Positions 27,863 through 27,933 of a stretch of DNA of 27,933 nucleotides are shown here, in pieces. The position numbers and the translations under genes were made by a program. The DNA is from a virus. Where the stretch lies: the IMG/VR virus record IMGVR_UViG_3300022693_002146, positions 1 to 27,933 of that record, one strand, 5' to 3'. Under the pieces are notes generated by a model. It was given only the letters and a program-made list of their open reading frames with translations, did no database searches and was not told the origin of the DNA. Each line of letters opens with the position of its first letter. Within the stretch, counting starts at the first letter, position 1.

Positions 27863-27933
27863 TCAGGCTTCTAAGGATTCTATTCTAGCCAGCGCCTCTT
27901 GCAGTGCCGCGACCAACAACGGGACGATTTTTG
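27863..27933 (-). CDS. C-terminus of a tail-fibre/tailspike-like protein (partial)
   Basis: Only the last 22 residues are present: KIVPLLVAALQEALARIESL then EA and stop. A final PLLVAAxQEL...IExLE coiled-coil helix is the usual end of phage fibre proteins with a C-terminal intramolecular chaperone (peptidase S74 type). The stretch is too short to prove this. It lies directly upstream of the lysis genes on the same strand, where fibre genes are often found. Confidence 0.5.
   Translation of the reverse strand, partial: KIVPLLVAALQEALARIESLEA

Overview
The window looks like the replication arm and part of the late arm of a double-stranded DNA tailed phage (Caudoviricetes). Nearly every stretch is tightly packed with small genes, start and stop codons overlap repeatedly, and the hallmark phage genes are present: large and small terminase, T7-type portal, scaffold, HK97-fold capsid, holin and two lysozymes. 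The head cassette order (Bbp19-like protein, scaffold, capsid, cement protein) is that of Bordetella phage BPP-1 and related podoviruses, so a short-tailed phage is likely. I see no integrase, RNA polymerase, tRNA, rRNA or CRISPR array. The host cannot be named. Promoters of the TTGACA / extended -10 type and a ribosome binding site matching the full anti-Shine-Dalgarno sequence point to a bacterium using an ordinary housekeeping sigma factor.

Layout. (1) 1-7266, all minus strand, the head and packaging operon. In transcription order: small terminase, GH24 lysozyme, a 33-residue basic ORF, large terminase, a 59-residue ORF, portal, Bbp19-like protein, scaffold, major capsid, cement protein, and the first 12 codons of one more gene. 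(2) 7267-8172, about 0.9 kb without a convincing gene. It sits between the divergent operons and holds two palindromes with an attached 21-bp direct repeat, a second family of about 20-bp repeats, and many TGTCAA and GTTAC motifs; it is a candidate control or origin region. (3) 8173-8977, two small rightward orphan genes ended by a strong terminator with a UUCG loop. (4) 9011-9675, a second non-coding block with three hairpins, a 69-bp imperfect inverted repeat enclosing a 159-nt loop with promoter-like sequences facing inward in both arms, and a candidate rightward promoter at 9557-9585. (5) 9676-14265, a rightward run of small, mostly unknown genes divided by terminators. (6) 14280-26356, the rightward replication and recombination module: UvrD-like helicase, HIRAN protein, Cas4/RecB-like nuclease, Sak4-like ATPase, likely SSB, DUF4406 protein, ParB-methyltransferase fusion, proteasome-like protein, uracil-DNA glycosylase fused to part of a proofreading exonuclease, PolA-type polymerase and a DUF3987-like ATPase. 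(7) 26353-27933, minus strand again: tail-fibre-like C-terminus, GH108 lysozyme, small membrane protein, 3TM holin and a small secreted-type protein.

How it fits together. The rightward genes would copy, repair and recombine DNA. The leftward genes build the head, package DNA and lyse the cell. Both window ends carry leftward late genes, so I infer that the tail genes lie outside the window and that the late operon runs off the left end and returns at the right end of a circular or circularly permuted map.

The observations I rate highest are the inverted repeat with inward-facing promoters at 9196-9492, the proofreading exonuclease split over two genes around 23315-23616, and the repeat-rich divergent region at 7267-8172. 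All functional names come from motif recognition by eye; no database search was run.
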